Source of the DNA: a bacterium | GTDB taxonomy: Bacteria; Bacillota; Bacilli; Lactobacillales; Streptococcaceae | Assembly: GCA_905221345.1 (NCBI GenBank) | Contig: CAJNCW010000003.1 | Location: 227,001 to 291,000 of the forward strand | Direction of reading: 5' to 3' | DNA: 64,000 bases | Shown here: piece by piece, positions 36,771 through 46,471 of the stretch | How the letters are laid out: each line of letters opens with the position of its first letter | Numbering within the stretch: the stretch's first letter is position 1 | Position numbers and translations under genes: made by a program | The notes under the pieces: model-generated | The model's database searches: none | Told to the model about the DNA's origin: nothing | Seen by the model: only the letters and a program-made list of their open reading frames with translations

Positions 36771-36897
36771 TGTTCTTTGAAAATTGAATTCACTCCGTCT
36801 TGATTAGCGTGCCTGTGTAAGTAGGGACTGAGAGTATTTCCCTGTGAAGGGCAACTGGCACAAGACGTGTGTGAGAATTTTCTAACAGACACGGAGT
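36771..36897 (+). ncRNA. Structured leader of the ICE transfer operon (candidate antitermination element)
   Basis: TGTTCTTTGAAAATTGAAT (36771-36789) resembles boxA of rRNA operons. It is followed by nested complementary segments: ACTCCGT (36792) with ACGGAGT (36891), GTGCC (36809) with GGCAC (36857), and AGGGA (36823) with TCCCT (36839). Nesting of three pairs in ~105 bases indicates a folded RNA. It ends 51 bases before the first gene. I do not recognise it as a known RNA family. oriT function is an alternative. Confidence 0.55.
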
Positions 36898-36948
36898 TTA
36901 TCGTTACCAGACTTAAACGATGCGACAAACTAGATAAAGGAGTTAATC

Positions 36949-37248
36949 ATGAAGGTAGTAAACTTGTATGATTTGAAACAAATGGGAAATAAAGGTGGTT
37001 GTACCATCCAATTGATTCATCACTTTCCTTTTGGTATGGGCTTAGGACATCTCAAAAAAGACTACATTGAATTTAAACGTGTTGGTATCTTTGATGGAAA
37101 AGCAGTAGAAGTTACTCTTCGAGAACCTTATTCGAGAGATCTACTGCAGGTTGTCAAGTCGATTAAGCAACGTCAGAAATTGATAGCTTATCGTTATAAA
37201 GAAGGAAAGCTGCTATTTGTGAAGAAGGAGGCCTCAGATGTCCTCTGA
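36949..37248 (+). CDS. First protein of the ICE transfer operon, unknown
   Basis: 99 residues after AAAGGAG, basic C-terminal half. It overlaps the next gene by 11 bases. Not recognised. Small proteins in this position in other transfer operons act in regulation or as accessory factors, so it is a candidate partner for the leader RNA (inference). Confidence 0.75.
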   Translation: MKVVNLYDLKQMGNKGGCTIQLIHHFPFGMGLGHLKKDYIEFKRVGIFDGKAVEVTLREPYSRDLLQVVKSIKQRQKLIAYRYKEGKLLFVKKEASDVL

Positions 37249-37726
37249 ACAACAGGAACGAATGGCAGTTCAATATGCAGAGCGTAGTCTTTTATTTACT
37301 GTAAGAAGTCTCTTAAAGATTCTAGAATGGTCTAGACGTCAGGCTTTAGCACAGGATTCCGCCTATAAGATAGGGGTGCAGAAATTAGAAGAATTGCTAC
37401 AATCTCCTTATTCGATTGACACGATTAATCTGAAAAAAGATTTTTTAGACAAACCAATTGATATAGAGAAATTTAAAGCTTTTTTAGAAAAAGAAGAGAT
37501 TCCTTTAGCCATCGCTTGGCAAGGGGATTCTCTACATTTCTATACGAAAGACCGTTCGATTCTAGACAATCATTTAGACCATCTGCTAGAAAAAATGGTT
37601 AATGATCCGGAGAAATTAGCTGATTTTACTATGGATAAGTCATTAGACGATGCAATTGATGAGGCGAAATCCCAAATTACCTTTAGACAAGAAGGGGCCG
37701 TCAAACAGAAAGAGATGGTGAGATGA
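37238..37726 (+). CDS. PcfB-like (DUF3801) conjugation protein
   Basis: 162 residues; the pattern of helix-rich N terminus, central EKFKAFLEKEEIPLAIAW and TKDRSILDNHLDHLL fits PcfB/DUF3801, which accompanies the VirD4-type coupling protein PcfC. It overlaps the coupling protein gene by 4 bases. Confidence 0.65.
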   Translation: MSSEQQERMAVQYAERSLLFTVRSLLKILEWSRRQALAQDSAYKIGVQKLEELLQSPYSIDTINLKKDFLDKPIDIEKFKAFLEKEEIPLAIAWQGDSLHFYTKDRSILDNHLDHLLEKMVNDPEKLADFTMDKSLDDAIDEAKSQITFRQEGAVKQKEMVR

Positions 37727-39603
37727 TGTACAGTGGAAAGAAATTCCTACTATTCTCACTGTTAGGCATCTTACTAGGCTATCTTTTTCATCGTTTGACG
37801 CTTTTGTATGATTCCTATACTGGAAATAGCTTAAATAAATGGACTCATCTTCTGATGGAGGGTCAAGATGAAGTTCTTCAGTCGCCATGGAATATTTCTT
37901 TTACTGGAAAATCAAGTGCTTTTTTTCTACTAGGCTTTGTGATGATGCTGCTGGTTTATCTCTATTTAGAGACTGGAAAAAAACAATACCGAGAAGGGGT
38001 AGAATACGGGAGCGCCCGTTTTGGAACTCTAAAAGAAAAGAAGCTCTTTTACGGTAAGGAATTTTCTCATGATACGATCTTAGCACAAGATGTTCGTCTG
38101 ACATTATTAGATAAAAAACCAGCCCAATATGATAGGAATAAGAATATTGCGGTGATTGGAGGTTCAGGAAGTGGGAAGACATTTCGCTTTGTGAAACCCA
38201 ATCTGATTCAGATGAATAGTTCTAATATTGTAGTTGATCCTAAAGATCACTTGGCCGAAAAAACAGGCAAACTCTTTTTAGAACATGGCTACCAAGTAAA
38301 GGTGTTAGATTTAGTCAATATGAAGAACTCAGATGGCTTCAATCCTTTTCGCTATATAGAGACAGAAAATGATTTGAATCGCATGCTGACGGTTTATTTC
38401 AATAACACCAAAGGCTCTGGCTCCCGTAGTGATCCATTTTGGGATGAAGCTTCTATGACTTTGGTACGAGCTTTAGCCTCTTACTTGGTCGATTTCTATA
38501 ACCCACCTAAAACAAGAGAACAGCTCATAGAAGAAAGTCGTTTAAGTCAAAAGGAATACCAAAACTTGTTGAAACGTCAAAAAAAAGAAGTGGAAGAGCG
38601 AAAAAAACGAGGGCGTTATCCAAGTTTTGCTGAAATCTCAAAACTCATTAAACACTTATCCAAGGGTGAAAACCAAGAAAAAAGTGTCTTAGAAATTCTA
38701 TTTGAAAATTATGCTAAAAAGTATGGAACTGAAAATTTTACCATGCGAAATTGGGCAGATTTTCAAAATTATAAGGATAAGACTCTGGATTCTGTTATAG
38801 CTGTAACCACTGCTAAATTTGCCCTCTTCAATATTCAAAGTGTCATGGATTTGACCAAAAGAGATACCCTTGATATGAAGACATGGGGCAAGGAAAAATC
38901 AATGGTTTACTTAGTTATCCCAGATAACGATAGTACCTTTCGCTTTCTTTCAGCCCTCTTTTTTTCAACAGTATTTCAAACTCTAACAAGACAAGCAGAT
39001 ATTGATTTTAAGGGGCAATTACCTCTTCATGTGAGAGTCTACTTAGATGAATTCGCAAATATCGGAGAAATCCCAGATTTTGCTGAACAAACCTCAACAG
39101 TCCGTTCTCGGAATATGAGTCTCGTTCCTATTCTGCAAAATATTGCTCAACTTCAAGGACTCTATAAAGAAAAAGAAGCTTGGAAAACTATTCTTGGGAA
39201 CTGTGATAGCTTAGTCTACTTAGGTGGTAATGATGAAGATACTTTTAAATTTATGAGTGGGTTACTCGGTAAACAAACCATTGATGTTCGAAATACTAGT
39301 CGTTCCTTTGGCCAAACAGGTTCAGGATCCCTTTCTCATCAAAAGATTGCTCGTGATTTAATGACACCTGATGAAGTCGGAAATATGAAACGGCATGAAT
39401 GCTTAGTTCGAATTGCCAATATGCCTGTCTTTAAAAGCAAAAAGTACAATTCAACTAAGCATCCAAACTGGAAATACCTAGCTAATCAAGAAACCGATGA
39501 ACGGTGGTGGAACTATCAAATCAATCCTTTAAATCAAAGACAAGAAAATCATCTTGAAGGCCTTAGAATTCGTGATTTAACTTTTGAATCTAGTTTAAAA
39601 TAA
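37723..39603 (+). CDS. VirD4/TraG-type coupling protein
   Basis: 626 residues. Two N-terminal membrane segments (8-25, 63-82), Walker A GGSGSGKTFRFV (near 143), VVDPKDHL, and Walker B YLDEFANIGEIPDF (near 440). It links the relaxosome to the mating channel. Known Tn5252-type TraG. Confidence 0.95.
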   Translation: MMYSGKKFLLFSLLGILLGYLFHRLTLLYDSYTGNSLNKWTHLLMEGQDEVLQSPWNISFTGKSSAFFLLGFVMMLLVYLYLETGKKQYREGVEYGSARFGTLKEKKLFYGKEFSHDTILAQDVRLTLLDKKPAQYDRNKNIAVIGGSGSGKTFRFVKPNLIQMNSSNIVVDPKDHLAEKTGKLFLEHGYQVKVLDLVNMKNSDGFNPFRYIETENDLNRMLTVYFNNTKGSGSRSDPFWDEASMTLVRALASYLVDFYNPPKTREQLIEESRLSQKEYQNLLKRQKKEVEERKKRGRYPSFAEISKLIKHLSKGENQEKSVLEILFENYAKKYGTENFTMRNWADFQNYKDKTLDSVIAVTTAKFALFNIQSVMDLTKRDTLDMKTWGKEKSMVYLVIPDNDSTFRFLSALFFSTVFQTLTRQADIDFKGQLPLHVRVYLDEFANIGEIPDFAEQTSTVRSRNMSLVPILQNIAQLQGLYKEKEAWKTILGNCDSLVYLGGNDEDTFKFMSGLLGKQTIDVRNTSRSFGQTGSGSLSHQKIARDLMTPDEVGNMKRHECLVRIANMPVFKSKKYNSTKHPNWKYLANQETDERWWNYQINPLNQRQENHLEGLRIRDLTFESSLK

Positions 39604-39623
39604 AAATAGAAAAGAGGAAATAG

Positions 39624-39866
39624 ATGATTACGCATTTTAAAGGTTTTGTTTATGGAGTAGACGCTAGTGCTATGTTTGCACAAGCTATGTCTTTGTTACA
39701 GAAGGGATTGATTGCGGTTGGTGCCTTTCTCGTTGTTGTGGGGATTGTCAACCTTGCAACCAATATTAAAGATGGTGGACCAGGTGTTCGGAATGCCATT
39801 CTTGAAATTGTCGGTGGAGTTATGGTAGGGGCTGCTGGAGCCTTTGTAACCCAGATTTCAATTTAG
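39624..39866 (+). CDS. Maff2 family small membrane protein (VirB2-like)
   Basis: 80 residues, two hydrophobic segments (about 28-47 and 60-78), glycine-rich. Maff2 proteins sit between VirD4 and VirB6 homologues and may be pilin-like. RBS AAGAGGAAA. Confidence 0.85.
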   Translation: MITHFKGFVYGVDASAMFAQAMSLLQKGLIAVGAFLVVVGIVNLATNIKDGGPGVRNAILEIVGGVMVGAAGAFVTQISI

Positions 39867-39882
39867 GAGGATAAACAATGAC

Positions 39883-40737
39883 ATGAATCTTAGTTTAGTC
39901 TCACCCTTTGTTTACCTTGCATCTGAAAAAATATCAGCTGAAAATTTATTTGAAGGATTTAATGTGGATTTACAATCTACGGTAGATCTGATTAAATCTC
40001 TATCTAGCTATAATCCAACCGTTTGGACTTATATGTCTAGTATTACTAAAAGTGTCATGCAGCCCCTTGGAGTTGCGATTTTATCAGTTGTTCTCATCCT
40101 AGAATTTTCAAAGATGGCAAAGAAAATTGCTAACTCAGGAGGAGCGATGACCTTTGAAGCATTAGCGCCGATGTTGATTAGTTATATTATGGTCGCAGTT
40201 GTAATTACCAACACTACCGTCATTGTAGAAGCTATCATCGGTATTGCGAGTCACGCCATTGAACAAGTGGCCTCGATTGTGGCTCACGGTGGGGCAAAGT
40301 ATGATACCATCTCTGGATTAAAAGGTTCAGGATTTATTGGCCGGATGATTGTGGGCTTTTTTGCCCTCCTCATTTGGCTTGTTCGGATAGTAAGTGCAGC
40401 CATGGTTAATCTTTTGGTATCTATTCGATTTATTCAACTCTACCTTATGATTCCATTTGCCCCTCTTACGATTCCAACATTTTTAAGTGATGAATGGAAG
40501 TCTATTGGTATTGGCTATTTAAAAAATATTATGGTCTATGCGGTACAAGGGGTTCTTATTTTTCTGATTGTTTCTCTTGTTCCTTTGTTTGAATCTGCTG
40601 GGAAAATAGCTGTTTCAAATGGTGCAGGAGTCCTGCAATCACTTGCGATTATGTTTGGTAGTTTGGTACAAGCTATCTTACTAATTATTGCCCTCGTTGG
40701 TTCTCAACGTACGGCTCGCTCAATTTTAGGTATGTAA
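39883..40737 (+). CDS. VirB6/TrbL-like conjugation membrane protein
   Basis: 284 residues, five to six membrane segments. The start ATG 39883 lies 13 bases after AGGAGG; a better-spaced ATG at 39878 is out of frame and opens only ATG ACA TGA, whose stop overlaps the true start. Known role of the family: inner-membrane channel. Confidence 0.87.
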   Translation: MNLSLVSPFVYLASEKISAENLFEGFNVDLQSTVDLIKSLSSYNPTVWTYMSSITKSVMQPLGVAILSVVLILEFSKMAKKIANSGGAMTFEALAPMLISYIMVAVVITNTTVIVEAIIGIASHAIEQVASIVAHGGAKYDTISGLKGSGFIGRMIVGFFALLIWLVRIVSAAMVNLLVSIRFIQLYLMIPFAPLTIPTFLSDEWKSIGIGYLKNIMVYAVQGVLIFLIVSLVPLFESAGKIAVSNGAGVLQSLAIMFGSLVQAILLIIALVGSQRTARSILGM

Positions 40738-40743
40738 TTAGAT

Positions 40744-40777
40744 AAAGGCTAGGAAGTGATTGCTTCTTAGCCTTTTT
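40744..40777 (+). terminator. Intra-operon terminator before the PrgI gene
   Basis: AAAGGCTAGGAAG (40744) pairs with CTTCTTAGCCTTT (40763), 13 bp with a G-U, then T run. It sits between two transfer genes. Confidence 0.8.
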
Positions 40778-40790
40778 AGAAAGGAAAGTC

Positions 40791-41150
40791 ATGAATACAC
40801 GTGTCTTTAAAGACATCTCAAAATACCAACACAGGGCTTGGTTAGGTTTCACCACAAGACAAATCATCTTTGTTTTACCAGCCTTTATTGTCACAATTAT
40901 TGTTTTGGGCTTGAATCTCTTTTTCTGGCAATTTGGAGATTGGTTTGTTTACGGTTTTGTGTTTGCCTTTACCATCCCCCTCATGCTTTTTGGAGTCTAT
41001 AAACCCAATGATTTATATTTTGAACATTATTTGAAATACCGTCTTCATTTTGAATTAACGGTTCCCCTACGCACAATTACAGGAAAGAAAGGATCTGAAC
41101 ATGAAAAGAAAATCAAATACATTAAAGAAACAAAAAACTTCAATGACTAA
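40791..41150 (+). CDS. PrgI family conjugation protein
   Basis: 119 residues with the PrgI pattern: VFKDISKYQHRAWLGFTTRQ, two membrane segments (25-68), YKPNDLYFEHYLKYRL. Its end overlaps the VirB4 gene by 50 bases. VirB3-like partner of the ATPase. Confidence 0.9.
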   Translation: MNTRVFKDISKYQHRAWLGFTTRQIIFVLPAFIVTIIVLGLNLFFWQFGDWFVYGFVFAFTIPLMLFGVYKPNDLYFEHYLKYRLHFELTVPLRTITGKKGSEHEKKIKYIKETKNFND

Positions 41151-43455
41151 TCAGAAAGAAGTTAAAGGGAAAAAAGAGGAAGTGTTACCCTCAACGGCTA
41201 ATACTATTTCCTATCAAGCCCTGTATCAAAATGGTCTGATGCAGGTAAAAGAAGATTATTTCTCACAAAGCTATTTACTTGGTGATGTCAATTACCAGAC
41301 CGTTGGTTTAGAAGATAAGGGCGCAATCATTGAGAAGTATTCTGATTTGATTAACTCTTTAGATGACCAAACCAACTTCCAATTGACCATCTTTAATAAA
41401 AGATTGAATTTAGAAAAGTTTAGACAGAGTGTTCTGTATGAGGAGAAAGAAGATGGGTATGATACCTATCGTAAAGAATTGAATCGAATGATGAATCAAA
41501 ATTTAGACAGTGGTGAAAATAACTTTTCAGCTGTGAAACTGATTAGCTTTGGTAGAAAGGATTCTAATCCCAAACAAGCTTATCGTTCCTTGTCTCAAAT
41601 TGGAGAATATTTCAAGAGTGGTTTCTCAGAAATTGATGCTCGATTTGAATCCTTGGCTGGAGAAGACCGTGTCAACTTGTTGGCAGATATGCTTAGAGGA
41701 GAACACCATCTTCCTTTTTCTTACCGTGATTTAACGAGATCGGGTCAGACAACTCGTCACTTCATAGCACCTAATCTCTTGGATTTTAAAAACAAGAATT
41801 ACCTACAAATCAATGACCGCTTATTACAGATTGTCTATGTGAGAGACTACGGCATGGAATTAGGGGATCAGTTTATCCGAGACCTCATGCAAGGAGATTT
41901 GGAATTGATTGTGAGCCTTCATGCTCAAAGTTCGACTAAGGCGGATGCCATGAAGAAACTACGAACAAAGAAGACCTTGATGGAATCCCAAAAGATTGGG
42001 GAACAACAAAAACTAGCTCGTACAGGTATCTATTTGGAAAAAGTAGGTCATGTATTAGAAAGCAATATCGATGAAGCTGAGGAACTCTTAAAAACCATGA
42101 CCGAGACAGGAGATAAACTGTTTCAAACAGTCTTCTTGATTGGTGTTTTTGGTCAGGATGAAGAAGAACTTAAACAAGCCCTAGACACTATCCAACAAGT
42201 GGCCGGTTCAAATGACCTAATGATTGATAAACTACCATATATGCAAGAAGCAGCCTTTAATAGTTTGCTGCCATTTGGTTGTGATTTTTTAGAGGGAGTA
42301 TCACGGAGTTTATTAACGTCCAATGTAGCAGTGAACTCTCCATGGACTTCAGTAGACTTACAAGACCGCAGTGGGAAATATTACGGTATCAATCAAATAT
42401 CAAGCAATATTATTACCATTGATCGAAGCCTATTAAATACACCGTCTGGTCTGATTTTAGGGACATCTGGAGCTGGGAAAGGGATGGCAACCAAGCATGA
42501 AATTATCACGACCAAAATCAAAGAATCTGGTGAAAATACTGAAATTATCATTGTGGATCCCGAAGCAGAGTACAGTGTCATTGGACGGGCTTTTGGTGGA
42601 GAAATGATTGATATTGCGCCCGATTCCCAAACTTATCTCAATGTCCTTGACTTGTCTGAAGAAAATATGGATGAAGATCCTGTAAAGGTAAAATCAGAAT
42701 TTCTTTTATCCTTTATCGGCAAGTTATTGGATAGAAAAATGGATGGGAGAGAAAAATCGATTATCGACCGAGTTACCAGACTCACCTATCAGTCATTTAA
42801 AGAGCCTTCTTTGGAAGAATGGGTCTTTGTCTTGAGCCAACAACCAGAAGAAGAAGCGCAGAATTTGGCACTTGATATGGAACTGTATGTCGAAGGTTCT
42901 CTTGATATTTTTTCTCATAAGACCAATATTCAGACAGGATCTAATTTCTTAATCTATAATGTTAAAAAGTTAGGAGATGAGCTGAAACAAATTGCTCTTA
43001 TGGTTGTTTTTGATCAGATATGGAATCGTGTCGTTCGGAATCAAAAATTAGGGAAGAAGACCTGGATTTATTTTGATGAAATGCAGCTTCTCTTATTAGA
43101 TAAATATGCCAGTGATTTCTTCTTTAAATTGTGGAGTCGTGTCAGAAAATATGGAGCTAGTCCGACTGGGATAACCCAAAATGTCGAAACCTTATTGTTA
43201 GATCCAAATGGTAGACGGATTATTGCAAATAGTGAATTTATGATTCTCCTCAAGCAAGCAAAAAATGACCGAGAAGAACTGGTTCAACTCTTAGGCTTGT
43301 CAAAAGAACTCGAAAAATACCTTGTCAATCCAGAAAAAGGGGCAGGACTGATAAAAGCTGGTTCAGTTGTCGTACCCTTTAAAAATAAGATTCCTCAAGG
43401 TACTCAATTGTTTGATATCATGAGTACAGATCCTGATAAAATGGCTTCTAATTAA
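41101..43455 (+). CDS. VirB4-type conjugation ATPase (PrgJ/TraE family)
   Basis: 784 residues. The N-terminal ~400 residues are the TraC/VirB4 N domain, followed by the ATPase. Walker A reads LGTSGAGKGMATK: the usual Ser/Thr after GK is Gly. IIVDPEAEY and Walker B KTWIYFDEMQ follow, with SPTGITQNVE as a downstream motif. It powers the ICE channel. Confidence 0.94.
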   Translation: MKRKSNTLKKQKTSMTNQKEVKGKKEEVLPSTANTISYQALYQNGLMQVKEDYFSQSYLLGDVNYQTVGLEDKGAIIEKYSDLINSLDDQTNFQLTIFNKRLNLEKFRQSVLYEEKEDGYDTYRKELNRMMNQNLDSGENNFSAVKLISFGRKDSNPKQAYRSLSQIGEYFKSGFSEIDARFESLAGEDRVNLLADMLRGEHHLPFSYRDLTRSGQTTRHFIAPNLLDFKNKNYLQINDRLLQIVYVRDYGMELGDQFIRDLMQGDLELIVSLHAQSSTKADAMKKLRTKKTLMESQKIGEQQKLARTGIYLEKVGHVLESNIDEAEELLKTMTETGDKLFQTVFLIGVFGQDEEELKQALDTIQQVAGSNDLMIDKLPYMQEAAFNSLLPFGCDFLEGVSRSLLTSNVAVNSPWTSVDLQDRSGKYYGINQISSNIITIDRSLLNTPSGLILGTSGAGKGMATKHEIITTKIKESGENTEIIIVDPEAEYSVIGRAFGGEMIDIAPDSQTYLNVLDLSEENMDEDPVKVKSEFLLSFIGKLLDRKMDGREKSIIDRVTRLTYQSFKEPSLEEWVFVLSQQPEEEAQNLALDMELYVEGSLDIFSHKTNIQTGSNFLIYNVKKLGDELKQIALMVVFDQIWNRVVRNQKLGKKTWIYFDEMQLLLLDKYASDFFFKLWSRVRKYGASPTGITQNVETLLLDPNGRRIIANSEFMILLKQAKNDREELVQLLGLSKELEKYLVNPEKGAGLIKAGSVVVPFKNKIPQGTQLFDIMSTDPDKMASN

Positions 43456-43466
43456 GGGGAAGGTAA

Positions 43467-46280
43467 ATGAAGGATAAAAGAGAAATCATACGTGCCCGAA
43501 AGGCATTTAGAAGAAGTCTAAAAGATGAGAAGAAATTCTTGAAACAAGGAAAGAAGGAGGTGAAGAAACAGAAAAAAGATTCTGCTGTGCTGGATGAAAA
43601 AGCATGGAAAAAAGAGATAAAAGAAAAGCTAGAGGAGATGAGAGAAGCTTCAAAGGCTAGAGTAAAACAAGCAAATGAAGACTACAATCACATCCTTCAA
43701 AATACTTCTCCATCTCTTTTGAATCGGAAAGAATTAAGAGACAGACGATTGCCTCATGCTAGGAAACGATTGAAAATAGCCAAGAAGCAATTTAGAGAAG
43801 TCAAGGTACAAACAAAAGAAGAAAGAAAAGAGAGTCGTAAAGAAAGAAAAACCAATCCAAAATTTCTCTACGGTCAGGAAACAAAAGTAAAATCCAATTT
43901 TTTCTTTCAAGGGAAGAGTGTAGAAGAATTAAAAGCTAAGAAAGAAGTCAAGGCCGCAAAAGAAAATCTAAAATCTACTAAACAAGCCTATAAGTCCAAA
44001 AAAGTCAGTAGGAAAGCCAAAACTTTTCTTTATGTTCTTGGACGTGAAGGAGGAGAGTTAGCTTCAGAAAATGAAGATTTAGAAGGTTATCGCACGCTAC
44101 AAGAGACCATCAGAAAAGGGAAACGGTACAGTCGCCTTTCTTATAATCTCGGAAAAGCTAGTGTCAAAACAGGACAAGCAACAGGTCGTTTTACCAAGAA
44201 AAGACTGACCAACACAAAAGAGCGATACCATCATTTTAAGGATGGAAAAGGATGGAAACTAGCGAAAGATAACCCAAGTTCCTTTAAAAATCGGTTTCGA
44301 AAATTAAAGAAACAAGGTCTTACAAGTGTTCGAAATATCTATCAAAAACTAAAAGCAGCCTTTTCCTTCTTTACATTTGCGACTGGGAATCCTGTAACCT
44401 GGATAGTTGGAGGAATAGTCTTTCTTCTTTTACTTATAATGAGCTTCTTTTTAGGATTTTCATCTTCTAGTTTGATTCAACAAGATGAATTTGAATTAAC
44501 AAAAGCTTATACCCACCTAACTTGGGAAGATGCAGAACATACTCGCACAAATGACAAAGGAATTACCTATTACACAAAAGTTGATGATGTGATGGGGTAT
44601 ATGAACTTTAAATTCCATGACTATGAGTTACACAAACCAGTTCACTTATTTAGTACAGAAACTTACAAGGATTATCTATCTACTTTGTGGCATGATTTAA
44701 ACGATGGGGAAGATTTGAAATCCATGCAAGACCTCTATGAAACTCCTAAGTATAAACTATCGAAAGACGATCAAGAGGAAATGAAGGAACTAAAAGAAGA
44801 AGGTGTGTATGCTTCCATGCAGGAATTGGACAATCCATTTGAGGGGAAAAGCAACGAAGATAGTCTAACCATGACTTATCGTTATGGATACTATGATTTA
44901 GACGGAAAACCTACCCTTCAGGAGTACATTCTACTAGAAGCAAAGGCTCACCAAACGATTGTCGCACCAATGGATGGAGTTGTATCTCTAGATGGCGACA
45001 ATGTTATTCTCACTAACGGAAAAGGAGAGAATGAGAGTAGATTGACCTTGTATTCTATTCATAATGGCCGTGCGATTGAGGGGACAAGAGTCCTAACGGG
45101 TGATATTATTGGTGAAACACCAGACGATACAGGTTTGAAAGTTTCCTATCAAAAGTATAAGAACAAGAAAGAAAAATTGGTGTATGTCAATCCGCAATTT
45201 TATTTTCCAAAGGTCATTCAACTTCAGACCACTATCTTACCTGCCATTGGTCAGTTTGGTGGGGATGAGTTTGAACGTGCAAAACATATTTATGATTTTT
45301 TGAAATCTCAAGGGGCAAGTTCCCAAGCCATTGCGGCTATTTTAGGAAATTGGTCGGTAGAATCTTCTATCAATCCAAAACGAGCTGAGGGAGATTATTT
45401 ATCTCCTCCTGTTGGCGCTACCGATTCCTCATGGGATGATGAAACCTGGTTAGCAATTGGAGGTCCAGCCATTTATAGTGGTGCTTATCCTAATATACTT
45501 CATAGAGGTTTGGGGTTAGGGCAATGGACGGATACCGCAGATGGTTCAACACGTCATACAGCCTTGTTAAATTATGCACGCACCCAAAATAAGAAATGGT
45601 ATGATTTAGACCTCCAACTTGATTTTATGCTTCACGGTGATAGTCCTTACTATCAAAGTTGGTTAAAGGATTTCTTTGGAAATACGGGCAGTGCAGCCAA
45701 TCTAGCCCAACTCTTCCTTACCTATTGGGAGGGAAATTCTGGTGACAAACTACTGGAAAGACAAACCAGAGCAACGGAATGGTATTACCAAATTGAAAAA
45801 GGCTTTAGCCAAACAAATGGAGGACAGGCAAAAAGTGACCCGCAATCCCTTGAAGGTGTTCGTGGAGACTTGTATGATCATTCTGTTCCTGGTGGTGGAG
45901 ATGGTATGGCCTATGCCTATGGACAATGTACATGGGGTGTTGCGGCTCGTATGAACCAGTTAGGCTTGAAATTAAAAGGAAGTAATGGAGATAAGATTTC
46001 AATCATTAATACTATGGGAAATGGTCAGGACTGGGTTGCGACAGCTTCAAGTCTTGGTGGGGAAACTGGCTCTACACCAAGAGCAGGTGCTATTGTTTCT
46101 TTTGTGGGAGGAACACATGGAACACCAGCAGACTATGGTCATGTGGCTTTTGTAGAGAAGGTCTATGATGATGGTTCTTTCCTCGTGTCCGAAACTAACT
46201 ATGGTGGTAACCCTAACTATACCTTTAGAAAAATCTCGCAAGCAGATAGCGCCATTAGTTTTGCCTATACTACGAAATAG
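43467..46280 (+). CDS. Membrane-anchored peptidoglycan hydrolase with lysozyme-like and CHAP domains (PrgK-like)
   Basis: 937 residues. 1-300: extremely Lys/Glu-rich, coiled-coil-like cytoplasmic part. About 310-335: one membrane segment. About 490-575: a beta-rich segment with M23/LytM-like features (APMDGVVSL, then LTGDIIGETPDDTG) but without clear zinc ligands. About 600-760: tail-lysozyme domain (AILGNWSVESSINP, catalytic Glu). About 790-937: CHAP amidase (AYGQCTWGVAARM, YGHVAFVEKV, SETNYGG). It cuts wall for the conjugation apparatus. Confidence 0.93.
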   Translation: MKDKREIIRARKAFRRSLKDEKKFLKQGKKEVKKQKKDSAVLDEKAWKKEIKEKLEEMREASKARVKQANEDYNHILQNTSPSLLNRKELRDRRLPHARKRLKIAKKQFREVKVQTKEERKESRKERKTNPKFLYGQETKVKSNFFFQGKSVEELKAKKEVKAAKENLKSTKQAYKSKKVSRKAKTFLYVLGREGGELASENEDLEGYRTLQETIRKGKRYSRLSYNLGKASVKTGQATGRFTKKRLTNTKERYHHFKDGKGWKLAKDNPSSFKNRFRKLKKQGLTSVRNIYQKLKAAFSFFTFATGNPVTWIVGGIVFLLLLIMSFFLGFSSSSLIQQDEFELTKAYTHLTWEDAEHTRTNDKGITYYTKVDDVMGYMNFKFHDYELHKPVHLFSTETYKDYLSTLWHDLNDGEDLKSMQDLYETPKYKLSKDDQEEMKELKEEGVYASMQELDNPFEGKSNEDSLTMTYRYGYYDLDGKPTLQEYILLEAKAHQTIVAPMDGVVSLDGDNVILTNGKGENESRLTLYSIHNGRAIEGTRVLTGDIIGETPDDTGLKVSYQKYKNKKEKLVYVNPQFYFPKVIQLQTTILPAIGQFGGDEFERAKHIYDFLKSQGASSQAIAAILGNWSVESSINPKRAEGDYLSPPVGATDSSWDDETWLAIGGPAIYSGAYPNILHRGLGLGQWTDTADGSTRHTALLNYARTQNKKWYDLDLQLDFMLHGDSPYYQSWLKDFFGNTGSAANLAQLFLTYWEGNSGDKLLERQTRATEWYYQIEKGFSQTNGGQAKSDPQSLEGVRGDLYDHSVPGGGDGMAYAYGQCTWGVAARMNQLGLKLKGSNGDKISIINTMGNGQDWVATASSLGGETGSTPRAGAIVSFVGGTHGTPADYGHVAFVEKVYDDGSFLVSETNYGGNPNYTFRKISQADSAISFAYTTK

Positions 46281-46353
46281 AAGAGTTTACACTTGAAATT
46301 TTAGCTATTTTCAGGTAAAATAAATAGTGTAGATGAGTGGTCGGCTCATGGTC

Positions 46354-46458
46354 AATCTGATAGTAATCTTGGACATAAGGGCCAAGCGGTGGCGGACACC
46401 AGAACGAAATCCGATAGCAATCTTGGACGTAAGGGCCAAGCGGTGGCAGACACCAGAA
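46354..46458 (+). repeat. 54-base direct tandem repeat, two copies
   Basis: Copies begin at 46354 and 46408 and share AATCTTGGAC and AAGGGCCAAGCGGTGGC, differing at few positions. Could be a protein-binding or recombination site. Function unknown. Confidence 0.85.
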
Positions 46459-46471
46459 TAAACCGACTGAC

